Translations under genes and position numbers: made by a program | Notes under the pieces: model-generated | What the model was told of the DNA's origin: nothing | Database searches by the model: none | Seen by the model: only the letters and a program-made list of their open reading frames with translations | Shown: one piece after another, positions 35,731 through 46,556 of the stretch | Layout: the number at the start of each line of letters is the position of its first letter | Numbering within the stretch: the stretch's first letter is position 1 | Origin: Diphasiastrum complanatum | Lineage: Eukaryota > Streptophyta > Lycopodiopsida > Lycopodiales > Lycopodiaceae | Direction: 5' to 3' | Assembly (NCBI GenBank): GCA_029204225.1 | Contig: CM055103.1 | Location: 7,522,866-7,586,865 of the forward strand | Length of the DNA: 64,000 bases

Positions 35731-36620
35731 ATCTCCATCATTAGCAAGCATACATGAAGACATCACAAAAGCATCATCATTTGAGTTTTGGACATCCAAA
35801 GCTTCTTCATCATGAGTAAGATCTCTCTTCTTCTTGTAGCACTCACTTGTAAAGTGTCCTTTGATGCCACAATAGAAGCACTTAGCTTTGACCTATCTTT
35901 ATTTTTGCCATTTGAAGAAGCCTCCCCTTGATCTTGCCCTTTAGACCACTTACTTTTGTTTTTTCCCTTGAATTTGCCCTTGATGAACATAGCCTCCTCT
36001 CCAACTTGAGATGTTGATGAAGATCCACCTCTTGCTTGAAGCCTATATTCTTCGTTGATCAAGATCTCTTGAAGATCAATCAAGCTTGGCAAGGTCCTTT
36101 AAATGGCAAGACTTTGTACAATGTTCGCATGAGCATCCAACAAACCATTAAGAATAACTTGAACAAGCTCTCCTTCCTTAATGCTCTCATCAATGCAAGA
36201 TGACTCATCATTCAAAGCCTTCACTCTCAAAACAAAAATATTTGGAGTCTCTTCATTCTTTTGCAAACTTTGAAAGATTTGTCTTCTTAGAGTCAACACT
36301 CTAGAAGTAGACTTGGATTCATAAAGCTTCTTTAATGAATCCCAAACATTTTTTGATGAAGTACTCTTACCAACTTCCTTGAGAAGGTCATTGGTAACAT
36401 TCATCTTTATCATGTGTAGAGCTCTTTTAGCTCTATTGTCATACCTCAATTGTTCTTGTTGTGTTGCTGGACTCTCCTCCAAACCTACAACAATATCCAA
36501 AACATCATTCATCTCAAGAAGTGATTCCATCCTGACTTTCCACAATGAATAGTTGCTTGAGGTAAGCCTATCATGCCTTCCAACATGTATGCACTTGATG
36601 TAGCCATGTTGCAATGAATT
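35731..36620 (-). pseudogene. Copia C9: gag
   Basis: The minus-strand frame 36,644-36,099 reads SNYSLWKVRMESLLEMNDVL, RAKRALHMIKMNVTNDLLKE, NVWDSLKKLYESKSTSRVLT, VLRVKALNDESSCIDESIKE. It then continues at 36,092 after a stop, with LQEILINEEYRLQARGG and a Lys-rich linker. A frameshift near 35,880 hides the zinc knuckle (CFYCGIKGHFTSECYKKK, readable out of frame). The region has the order and length expected of a copia gag. Its 5' leader runs right to the primer-binding site at 37,194. Confidence 0.86.
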
Positions 36621-37182
36621 GACTTTCAACCTATTCCAATGCACAAAGCACTCTTTTGAAATACAACAAATGTTTTTTAGAATAAATCACAAATATATGG
36701 AACCTCTCAATTCTCTTCTAGCACTTATATCTAGCAAATCAACAATAGAATGTAGAAATCTTGATCAACCTATGAACTATCCTCAATATTATGACTCTTG
36801 ACACTTCCTAAAATTGAAACACACTCTAATGAAGTTAAGCAGCTTCACAAAATAGAGATTCAATCAAAATTAGGGTTTTGACAAAATCACAAAAAATTGA
36901 ATATTTCAAATTCTACATGCAATTGCCAATAACTTGATATAGAATCTTGTAGCCTCAAGTGAGACCTTCCTAATGCATCCAAAATTGGCTATTTTCAGCA
37001 AGTATGGTGTGAAATCAGAATTCTTCAAGTTCTTTGACCTAAAATGAGTTTTGATATACAAAAGATTCAATGTACATATGCAAGAAACTCGATTTTTGGG
37101 TAGAAGTCAATCTAGCATGCCCTAGCATTGATATCTCCTCCAAATCCTTGATAGATGTGCTCGATCCTTTCAAAACCTACAA
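36621..37182 (-). other. C9 untranslated leader
   Basis: AT-rich sequence between the C9 primer-binding site and gag. At about 560 bases it is long for a copia leader. No coding content is recognised; the small plus-strand frame 36,619-36,801 is not supported. Confidence 0.55.
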
Positions 37183-37194
37183 GCTTTGATACCA
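37183..37194 (-). other. C9 primer-binding site
   Basis: Plus-strand GCTTTGATACCA is TGGTATCAAAGC on the element strand, complementary to a Met-tRNA 3' end. It lies directly next to the LTR. Confidence 0.88.
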
Positions 37195-37834
37195 TGTGAA
37201 GAATCTGAGATCAATTAAGATCCAAATCCATCACTTGATCTTTGGTTAGAAATAGGTCAACTCTACCAATTTTACCAATGTAGAAAAATCAAAATCTACT
37301 CTAAGAAAGAGATGCAAACTCAATAAGAACCTAATCAAACATCAAACATATGATATGATGAAATTGATTTCCATACAAAAATAGTAAGCTACTGTATTTC
37401 ACACGTGTGGATCCAAAAATAACATAAAATAAAGATTCTACAAACAAGATTGCAGCATATCACAAATATAGTGCACCAATGGATAGATGAACCCATGTAT
37501 AAGCATGAAGTGAGATAAGATAGAGAGAATTTGTCTCTTCTCATGAGTGTACAACTATATATAGCAGATCCATGACTCATTAATGAGTTTGGTTTCCCTC
37601 CATAACAAAAACCCTGGCATTAATGTGGACTAGATTCAAATGTATTCACATTCGAATTGAATCTTCTAAAACTCATGTACTACATTTTCTCACCCTTTCA
37701 AAAAGTTTTTATTCAAATGCTTTTAGACTAATATAACTTTAAAAAGTCAAATCTAAGTCTAATATGAAAATTGGCCTCAATTGTCAAATATACAAATATG
37801 ACCAAAATAGCAAAACTAGTTGAAATTTCTCAAA
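37195..37834 (-). repeat. C9 5' LTR
   Basis: The plus strand starts TGTGAAGAATCTGAG directly after the primer-binding site (element strand ends TTCTTCACA). The other edge, about 37,834, is placed by similarity to the LTR at 53,836-54,498, which shares the TTTCAACTAGTTT-like start and the CACA end. It contains plus-strand TATATATAGC near 37,556, a candidate TATA on either strand. Confidence 0.75.
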
Positions 37835-38734
37835 TCCTACTCCAATTGATTTCCCGTGTTTTCTAAATAGTGGTTTGTCCAGCGACTTTGTCAGTAGGTC
37901 TGCAATCATTTTTTTTTATTTTATGTATTCAACACTTAGCTCTCCCTTCGCGAACCAAACGATGCGACACAAAAAATGTCGCAAAACTTTTTTTGCCCTC
38001 ACGTTCCAAAAATACCAGCAAGATCATGCAAGTACCCAGAAGTACAGATATATGATCTGATGGCATGACATCAGCAGATACACTCTAGGTCGTGGCTAAT
38101 CTGCCACTCTTGTAGTTTTCTGATTAGTTGTAGATGCTTAATCACTCTAATCTTAAGTTACAAAGAGCGACTATATACTAACTGGATGATACTTGAGAAA
38201 GATAGATAGAAAAGTAGTATGATGCTAGTAAGCAATCAAGACGAAAAATACAAAGAAGAAGTCTTCATGCGTGCGAGACGAGTTCTGTAAGCAGGATCCA
38301 CAGGATCCACAAGTTCGCTAGTAAGCAAGACACTACTCGTGAGAGAACTGTATTTCTCTCACGCCAACACACTGCGGATCTGCATGCAGTGCTTGAAGAA
38401 TCAGAGAAAACCAATAGTTGATTTTGTAGCCATTGTGCACGTGTCATTTTCGATTATGTATGATCTTGAATGAATGTGTCTGCTATTATTCGTGTGTCTG
38501 ATTCTCTCATTCATTTAATTTTGCACATCGGTTGAAATTTTATTGAGTGCTATATTAATTCATAAACGTAGATCAACAGTGCCTGACTACATTCTGGAGG
38601 ACTGTAGGAGTGATTCAGCTGGCAGTGACCAGCGATCACATCTGAACTCCATCCGGATCGCATTGCATCATTCGCTTCGCTTTCGCAGTTCCTTTGATTC
38701 ACATTCACATTAGCTCTCTATCTCTTGCCATCTC
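37835..38734. other. No gene recognised; LTR-like
   Basis: Contains ACCAAACGATGCGACAC-type CpG words and AGGATCCACAGGATCCAC, a 10-bp direct repeat near 38,295. It may be an old LTR, since similar words appear at 30,530-30,560, but no boundaries are visible. Confidence 0.4.
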
Positions 38735-39053
38735 TTGTACTTTCTTTATGGTTGCTAATTGTTGGATGTGGTTGTTATAAAAATTGCTTATTCTTATGCC
38801 TTTTGTGAGAGAGAAAGGGAGAGAGAGAAGAGTGAGCCTCCATCATTGTAGTTTTAGTGTTAATGGTTGTAGGGTTAACTGATAGTGTTAATAGTTTAGT
38901 GCTAATTGTGGATCATCTATGCATATTGGATTTTGATCTATGCTATCGCTCTCACGGAATCGAACCTCCGCGTGTGACATCTAACCTCGTCTCCTTGATG
39001 CTTGTGTGCTTGGATCTTGGGTTGAGGCTAGGATAGGAAATAGCTCCACAACA
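38735..39053 (+). repeat. Partial gypsy-type LTR, direct partner of 39,974-40,717
   Basis: Matches the last 340 bases of the LTR at 39,974-40,717 in the same orientation: the words TTGCTAATTGTTGGAT, CTTATGC.TTTTGTGA, GAGAGAAGAGT, CTATCGCTCTCA, GATCTTGG.TT and CAGG/GAGG CTAGG. It ends near CCACAACA. A minus-strand GGTTCGATTCC lies at about 38,958. Confidence 0.75.
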
Positions 39054-39973
39054 TCGATCTGATCTTGATCTGAGTTCATTTTCATTCCGGTTTGATCCAC
39101 ATTCAGATCCAACATCTGATCATCCAAATACGAAAAAGATCTACAAAAATATCTGAAGAATAAAAACCTAAAAAAAAAAACCAAAAATAGCTTTACCTCT
39201 CTGTTCCATTGCATGCATCTGAGATTTGATAGGAGATTATCCATTCTAGATCCTCCTGACCTAGAAGAATTTGTCAACGTACCGATTGAAATACTCCATG
39301 AACTCGTTGACATAGATCCACCCCCGATGGACAATCCTAGAACGTTACCCCACGCAGTTCGAAACGCAAAATTTTAAGATTTTCTGGGAACAAACCCTTG
39401 CAGACTGGTATGCACTTGTATCTCAGTCAGATTCAGCTGTCACCAAGCTAACAGAGTTACTTCTCAAGGAAACTCAAAAAAATCTTAAAAAATGTGCATT
39501 TTTTTGTGGTTTTTTTGCAAAATTTTAAGATTTTCTAGGAACAAACCCTTGCAGACTGATATGCTCTTGTATCTTAGTCAAATTTAGCTGCTCACCAAGC
39601 TGCGAGAGTTACTTCCCAAGGAAACTCAAACAATCTTAAAAAAAGTGCATTTTTTTGTGGTTTTTTTGCAAAATTTTAAGATTTTTCCCAAGATCGACCT
39701 TCCAAGGTTTGATGGCAAGTATAACAATTGCCAAGTGAAGATCTTCAATAATCTTGTCAAATGCAAACCAAAAGGACACCTGTGGAGCATAAACCACCCA
39801 ACCAATATGAAAAGGCTAGTCAATACCCTAACCAATTCACCCCCAAGCCACAGTGAATGAATACAAGAGAGGAGAGGATCCTGGCTCATGAATATGAAAT
39901 TCCAATAGGGAGATGTGTGAGTTTCCATGGTATGTATTCTCTCCAAGAGGAGAGAATATTCCCCTTAGGATCC
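39054..39973. other. Spacer between two LTR copies; tandem repeats, no intact gene
   Basis: It holds the 151-bp tandem duplication and a short phrase (KIDLPRFDGKYNN at about 39,690-39,725, +) that resembles the start of a gypsy gag domain. Otherwise nothing is recognised. The separation of the LTRs, about 0.9 kb, is too short for an intact element. Confidence 0.5.
39366..39686. repeat. 151-bp tandem duplication, two full copies plus a stub
   Basis: Units start GCAAAATTTTAAGATTTT at 39,366, 39,517 and 39,668. Copies share ACAAACCCTTGCAGACTG, CTTGTATCT and GCATTTTTTTGTGG. The third stops after 19 bases. Confidence 0.93.
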
Positions 39974-40717
39974 TGTTAGAGGGTTTACGGATCCCAAGGC
40001 AACCCTAACCCTAGTTAATAAGCAAGAGGGATTTGGCACCCTGCGTGTGTAAGTCCAACCCAATGAGCACATAGTTATTTGATTAATTAGAATGTTAATA
40101 AAAGGACTTTAGGCCTTTTTGCAGGACTTTTAATGTTGTAGGGCCTAAATGTCAAGTTAGTGAATAAAGTTGGGTTTCCCTCCAATTTTGATGGTTCTCA
40201 CACTTTTTTAAATTTGAATAAAAAGAGAGGCAAGACTGGACCAATAGGATTCAGAGGCCAGGGTCCTCCTCTCTACTATAAAAAGGGACCAACTCGAGTT
40301 GTTCCTCATGTTCATTTCCTCATTTCAATAAAGCAGATTGGTTCTCTTTAGAAATGGATTGATGAATGTCCTTGCTCTTCCTCTCTTTTCCTCCATTTCT
40401 CATGCTTCCTTTGTATTTGCTAATTGTTGGATTTGATCATTATTGGGATTCCTATTTCTTATGCTTTTTGTGAAAGAGAAAAGGAGAGAGAGAGAAGAGT
40501 AAGTTTCTATCATTGTTGTGGATTAAAGGTTAATGGATATAGTGTTAATGCTTAGTGTTAATGGATGTTAGTGTTAGATCCTCCATTCATGTTGAAATCT
40601 GAACTATACTATCGCTCTCATGGGAACGAACCTTCACGTGACAACTAACTCCGTCTCTTTGATGCTAGATTGACTAGATCTTGGATTCAGGTTAGGCAAG
40701 GAAAGAAACCCACTACA
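39974..40717 (+). repeat. Gypsy-type LTR
   Basis: It starts TGTTAGAGGG and ends CCCACTACA (744 bp). A TATA box (CTATAAAAAGG) lies at about 40,277, and AATAAA signals at about 40,165 and 40,327 are placed as expected for U3 and R. A TTTTGGCG motif follows, as in the primer-binding region of Ty3/gypsy elements. The internal sequence on the right is replaced within 230 bases by a minus-strand gypsy. Confidence 0.78.
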
Positions 40718-40718
40718 A

Positions 40719-40726
40719 TTTTGGCG
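40719..40726 (+). other. Gypsy-type primer-binding site, partial
   Basis: TTTTGGCG, two bases after the LTR end, resembles the (T)TGGCGCC-type site. The next bases (TCTATAAT) depart from it. Confidence 0.5.
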
Positions 40727-40948
40727 TCTATAATAAGCCATTGACCTCCTATTCTTGCATTGAAACAATCATACACCATGCAAGTGCTCCTATGTCCAAA
40801 TACAAGTCTGGGCCCTCATATGATTATTAATTACTTTATTGACCATGCTCGGAATGATGTAGCATAACTAATAACCACATACAAAGAGTGACCGGCTATC
40901 CACTTCAGAAATTATTCCTATTCCCTTATACGGGACATGGACATAACA
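40727..40948 (-). repeat. Probable 3' LTR fragment of gypsy G3
   Basis: The minus strand starts TGTTATGTCCATGTCCCG at 40,948, immediately after a GGGAGAGAAGAA purine tract, as a 3' LTR should. How far left it goes is not clear. The plus-strand LTR just described ends at 40,717. Confidence 0.55.
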
Positions 40949-41775
40949 TTCTTCTCTCCCTTGAACCACTTCTATCCTTAGAAGTGGAAACTAGGGAAGT
41001 TCCTCTTTATGCTTTCGACTCGTTCTCATGAATCATCATCCTCAATCCGTCCCTTCCACCTGATCAAGCACTCAGGGATAGAATGATTTCTCAACTGTTT
41101 ACTTCTGGTTCTGAGTACATTTTTGGGTTTCAAAGGAACACTAAGCGATAAGTCCTCCAAATGTGTAACATCTTTCTCTGAACCAACTACGTCACCTTTA
41201 TGTAAACAAATTTTTAACCAACTTACATGAAACATTGGGTGAGCAGTAGTTTTGTCCTGAAGATCTAGTTTGTAAGCTAAGGAACGAATTTTCTTCTAAT
41301 CCGAAATGGTCCACAATATCTAGTAGACAATTTATAATGCTTCCTCATACGCATAGTCTTAGAATCTTTAGGTATTCTAAGATATACCCAGTCATCAACT
41401 TTTAAATCTTTGGGAGACCTCTTGAAATTGGCATAGTGCTTAGCTCTATCTTGAGCACTCCGGACACAATCACGGGCCACTTGCAATATTTCATGCATAT
41501 CTCACTGAGATTGCCTGTGAGACACATATGTTCTCAACATATCCTCCATAGTCTGATTAGTTCTCTCAGTTTGGCCATCTGATTCAGGATGATTAGTAGA
41601 ACTAAAACTAAGCGAGATTTCTAGCTTATGGAATACAGCTGACCAAAAGTGACCTATAAATATAGGATTTCTATCACTAACTATCACTTGGTAGTCCATA
41701 AAGCCTAAATAATCTTTTAACAAAGATCTGGGCTAAATCAAAAGCCTTTGCAGTTGACTTGACTGGTATAAAAGT
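40949..41775 (-). pseudogene. Gypsy G3: integrase second half and C-terminal domain
   Basis: Minus-strand frames in order: KSTAKAFDLAQIFV (about 41,775), then 41,723-41,502 with MDYQVIVSDRNPIFIGHFWS and STNHPESDGQTERTNQTMED (second Asp and Glu of the catalytic core). Next is 41,498-41,277 with VRSAQDRAKHYANFKRSPKD, VDDWVYLRI and KLSTRYCGPFRI. Last is 41,235-41,026 with FHVSWLKICL and IPECLIRWKGR, a chromodomain-like or GPY/F-type tail. Frames break between each piece. The upstream part of the element is missing. Confidence 0.86.
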
Positions 41776-43002
41776 AGCAAAAAATCAAAATACCACAAAT
41801 GCATAATAGCCACCAAAAGTAGTTCAACCTAGGCAATAACCTCTACTTAACTCGGTCTTTTAATCTAGAAACAATAAACATCCTTATATGTACTTTATGG
41901 GTCCATTGGCTCATTCAATTGACTTATTCTATAACCATTATCCTCGTTATTCACTAATCATTAAGTTGACTTATTGAATATTCTATTGAAGGATGATAAT
42001 ATTCCCATCATGATGCAAGGAGTGACTTTGAGGCCGTGAACATAAAAAGGTAGTCCTCCAATAGAGTTAGTTGGTTAGTATTTTCTTTCCTCCAATATTC
42101 TACTCAAGGATGACACTATTATCTTCATGATACTAGGTGTGATGTTTTGGCAAGAACCATGAGAAAATTAGAGTGAGTTGGTTAGTATTTTCTTTCGTCC
42201 GTGTGTGTAGGTTAGTATTTTCATTCTTTTCCATGAGGTTGAGTGTGAAAATCTAATTCACCACACAAACGAGAACATACAAGAGAAAAAAGAAAATATC
42301 AAAAGTAGAAAACAAAGGTGGGAGAGATCATCCTTTCTACTCAATAATCATTGGCATTAAGTTGACCTAGTGAATATTTACTCAAGGATGACACTACTCC
42401 CTTCAAAATTCTAGGTTTGATGGAACATAGAAAAATAGACAACAAAAGAGGGTGCAAAGAGTAGGTTTAATCACCATCTTCGTTATTCCCACCAAAAAAA
42501 ACTAGAGAATATAAGGTGCACTAAGTGCCATTCACTCTTCTAGGGCAAGAGCTTTACCATAGTCAGTATTATAACAATGGAGCAACGTCAAATCAATATC
42601 ATAAAAATATGCAAAAGTTTTCCGAAAGTCACCATTATCAATGGGGCAACATCAATTCAATATCACAAAAAATATAGGTTACACAAATCCAATCCATGAA
42701 GATACAAATGTGTTGGTTGTGGGTCAATATCACAAAATTGGAGGATGGATAGAAATCAACCATTCAAGATCCAGTTGTGTTGGTTGTGGGTTAAGGTGGG
42801 CAGCTTTACTACGAAATATGCAACCCATGAAGATGCAAATGTGGCGGTTGTGGGTCAATATCAAGAAATTGGAGGATGCACAAAAATCAACCCACGAAGA
42901 TCCAATTGTGTCAATCATGGGTTTTGGAGGTCAGCTACCGATTATGTCACACAATCGAGAGCGTGCATGTGAAGTAGAGAGTTCCATTAAAAAGCCTCCT
43001 CG
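41776..43002. other. No gene recognised; repetitive
   Basis: The phrase CAAGGATGACACTA with a CTTCA(T/A)-containing tail recurs near 41,990, 42,110 and 42,390, and GTTAGTATTTTC recurs between 42,075 and 42,220. A 131-bp tandem repeat lies at 42,691-42,944. ORFs across the latter (42,641-43,012) follow the repeat and are unlikely to be genes. Confidence 0.55.
42691..42944. repeat. 131-bp tandem duplication
   Basis: CCATGAAGAT(A/G)CAAATGTG at 42,694 and 42,825 starts each unit. Both hold TTGTGGGTCAATATCA and ATTGGAGGATG. Just left, a 61-bp unit (CAA..CAATATCA.AAAAATAT) occurs twice at about 42,580 and 42,640. Confidence 0.88.
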
Positions 43003-44383
43003 ATATGCGTAAGGGGTTGCATGTGAAGAGGCCCTTTCTATGGTTGTGTTGGAAATTGTGATGAGCACCCCCGAATTCACACGCAAATTGCTTCTGTAGC
43101 CAGGCAGCTTGCAGGCTAAACGTCAGTCCTTCCCGAAGATACTCGCTGCCATTCGTCAATTTGCTCTTCAGCCCCTCAACTTGGAAAGCTCAACTTGCTC
43201 CCGACTAGCAAGGACACCTGCATACAGAGTCAATGTACCAGCGTTGAAGGCTGAAGGGCGTAGATGACGGCTCTAGGTTTCCCATGTTGACGGTTGCAGA
43301 TAGGCGCTATCCTCGTTTCCTAAAGACGCGCAGCAATTCAAAGCCCTATACCCGCTGGATCTCATCTTGAACGTTCAGATTCTACCACGTGTTCTAGAAT
43401 TTATCCATGATATTAGTCCAAGTACGCTGCTTGACACGTGGCCGAATGTACGTCGTTGATCGTACAGTTTAGTCCCCGTGGCGTGACGACGGCATCTGGT
43501 GTGTACCGTGTACGCACGTCACTGACTCAGCACACGTCCCTCATCTTAGATCTTCCTCAGGCTGCCAGTCAGAAGTCTTAACGGCAGCCTCTCGTCTGCA
43601 GCTGCGCCGTTGGATCTTAAGATAGATGTTGCCACGTGTACGGGATCGGCATTGGTAACAGGCAGGTGGGTAACGTGGCGGAATCCCAGCAGTGGGGCGT
43701 TAAACATTCCGTGGCGATAAGCCTCTCGATCTGTCCGTCGTAATAAATGAAAGGATCTCATCTTATCAGTATCAGTATGACGCAAATAACTCGGGCGTTA
43801 GGTCGGTTTGGATTCCTTCTTTTTCTCTCGCATTGCTCTCTAATTCTGCTTTGTTTTCTGTAATTTTGCCTTTCTTTCTGTGATTTGGCTTTGTTTTCTG
43901 TAAATTTGCATTGTTTTCTGTGATTTGGCTTTGTTTTCTGGTGATTTTGCATTGATTTTTGCTGTCAATTGCCTGTCAGTTTTTGTGTATTGTCATGAAG
44001 TAGTAGTATTTTCTGTTTCAGAGGATCGTGATCTGAAGATTATTCTGACAAGGAATTGAGAGGATTTTGCCTCTCAAACTAGGTGATTCCTGAATGACTG
44101 TAGAAGCAAGGTTTGTTGCAGGAATCGTGCTTTAGTTTTTGACGGGTGAGTAGGTTTTTGGGCCGCTTTTATTGCATGCATCTTTCTGCTTTTGATGCTT
44201 TGTTTTATGATTGGTGTGAGAGCGCTGGGGGTAAACTGGGAATCGTTGCGGCACTGATTTTCTGCTTCGGGTCGACGACATTTATTTTTCAGTTTATTTT
44301 TTCAGCTTCTTGCTTTCCGCTCACGGATTGTTTTACGTTTCATAAGTTTGTGGGTTTTAGTCTTCCATTCTTGCAGTGATACA
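43003..44383 (+). promoter_or_regulatory. MIOX upstream region, G-boxes and 5' UTR with probable intron
   Basis: Three CACGTG G-boxes lie at 43,386-43,391, 43,435-43,440 and 43,633-43,638; ACGT-core elements bind bZIP and bHLH factors in light and ABA responses (family knowledge). The part 43,070-43,760 is CpG-rich, unlike its surroundings. A three-copy 40-bp repeat (TTTGTTTTCTG at 43,850, 43,890 and 43,930) follows. A good donor (GTGAGT at 44,146) and acceptor (TTCTTGCAG ending at 44,376) suggest a 5' UTR intron of 231 bp just before the start codon. I see no clear TATA box, so the transcription start is not placed. Confidence 0.6.
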
Positions 44384-46517
44384 ATGGTTTTGGACGCTGC
44401 ACCTATGATTTACAGCATGAATGCCACTGGGAATTTGTCTCAACCGATGCAACCTGAAATGTCAGGTCATGTTATATTATCTGTTGATTATGCGGCTTCA
44501 CCTGCGGAGGCAATAGTTTCAGCCTTCACAGTGCAAGATGATTCAGAAGATGGATTGGATCAGAAGCATGGAGCTTCATTTCTTGTTCCGAATGCCAACG
44601 CTTTTGGCCATGCTTTTCGGTATGGCATTATAGTTATCAAGCGGATGATTGTTTTTATGATAGGCCAGTAGTGGAAGTAATGTTTCTATCAGTTGCTGTA
44701 TTGCATGTATCACTCTTGAGTTCTGTCAATCAAAATGTTACCGTCTGCATCTCTACGACGATCAAGTATGAATTTGCAGTTCATATGATGGCGAAAGTGA
44801 AAGGCGGTCTGGAGTAGCAGATTTTTACAGAACTAATCATACTTATCAAACTTATAATTTTGTAAGCTACTCATCATTACCTCTCTACTTGATCTTTTGA
44901 TCACCAATTTTTGCTAATGTTTTAACTCGATGCGGATCATGATGACTGTTTGCATTCTAGGATCACAGGGATTTGCCAAATATGATAGCTTGATTGTTCT
45001 TTATGTCGGTCAAAATTCTTTGGGTTTGGACTTCTTAAACACTGATTAGCTTACAGATGAAAGGCGGGAGCCTTGTCTGTTAGAGTAAAATTGCATAGAA
45101 AGTTAATTAAGACTGGATCTGTTGTATGCAGCGAATTGAAACAAGAATGTGATAGTCATCTTACTGACGAGTATGAGTCTACTGAGGGCAGAGCTACTTA
45201 ATCACTTTTTATTAGCAAAATTCATGTGTATTTGGTTGCATAATCCATATGCAAATTGTCTTAAGATCCCAGAACATTTGAAAAACACGGATGCTCTTTT
45301 TGTCGCATCTTATTGCTTGTAGTCAGTTTTGAGTGTTTCCAGTAACACAATTCTAAGTTTCTTGCTTACGAGCATTTTCAAACGGGGGAAATTTACCCTT
45401 TATTCTTATTGCTTGCCAGCAGACTGGAAAGTATCGACTGTTATCCCGCGAATACTTGAATAATGTTTGTTTATTCAAGAGTCTACATCTTGCTGCGTTC
45501 AATGGCAGGGGTGGGGAAGCGGAAGTGGAAAACACTTGGTAATACCAATTAGGTTCCTTTTAATTTGTTTTGTGCAGGCTTTAAACATGCGGAAGAAACA
45601 CTTGCAGTTCAACAAAGGAGTGATGAGTATTTGGGAGTGCTGTGAACTTCTTAATGAGTATGTGGATGAAAGTGATCCCGATCTTGACGAGCCCCAGATA
45701 GAGCATTTACTGCAGACAGCAGAAGCAATCCGCAAAGATCATCCCGATGAGGACTGGTTTCATTTGACAGGGCTGATTCATGGTACATAGCATGATTTTC
45801 AGGGAGCTTGCAGCATGATTTTCTTCTGGAACATACACCAACAAGGATTTTATAAGGATAACTTTAACATAAATATATGTGGAGGACGTACAGTAGATCT
45901 AATCGTATACCTTGAATATTGATGAATCGATCTTTACTCGATTCTGCAGATTTGGGCAAGGTATTGCTACATCCTAAGTTTGGGCAAGAGCCACAATGGG
46001 CTGTTGTTGGTATGTCTTCAGTCCATTTTGAAACCTTAGTCAGTAGGCCAGTTTAACAGCTTTTGATCTTTTTTGTTTTATCAAGGCTTATTAATCTACA
46101 GTATTACATTTGGATATATTACTAATATGTTTCTCTCTAAGCTTGTCTTAATACTCGAGCTGGCCCAGCAAGATATCATATGTTGAATTTGATTAACTGT
46201 GGTGAGTCGTGAGTCGTGACTTTTGTCAGCCTTCCTAAATCACTTAGAAGCTTTCTACAATCAAGTTAGAATGTCGCTACTGAACTGCTGCAGCCAATAA
46301 TAATTAGATCAGGCTTTTTTTTTATTAAACTGGTCAAATATTCCGGTCACTAGTGTAGGATTTGTTTTTTTTTCCTTGTATGTACTCATTTGCGCAACAG
46401 ATTGGAGTCGAACTCTTGACCTTAGGTAGAGGACAGCATAATCTGCTTTCAGTTTTAATTCACACTTTCTTAGAAGTCATGCAAGAAAGTGGTCCCTAAT
46501 TCAGTCAAAGCCCTTGG

Positions 46518-46556
<39 letters not shown>

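Noticed and set aside
38940-38990. tRNA-like GGTTCGATTCC on the minus strand
   Set aside because: There is no matching A box or cloverleaf; the motif lies inside an LTR and is altered in the partner copy at about 40,627.
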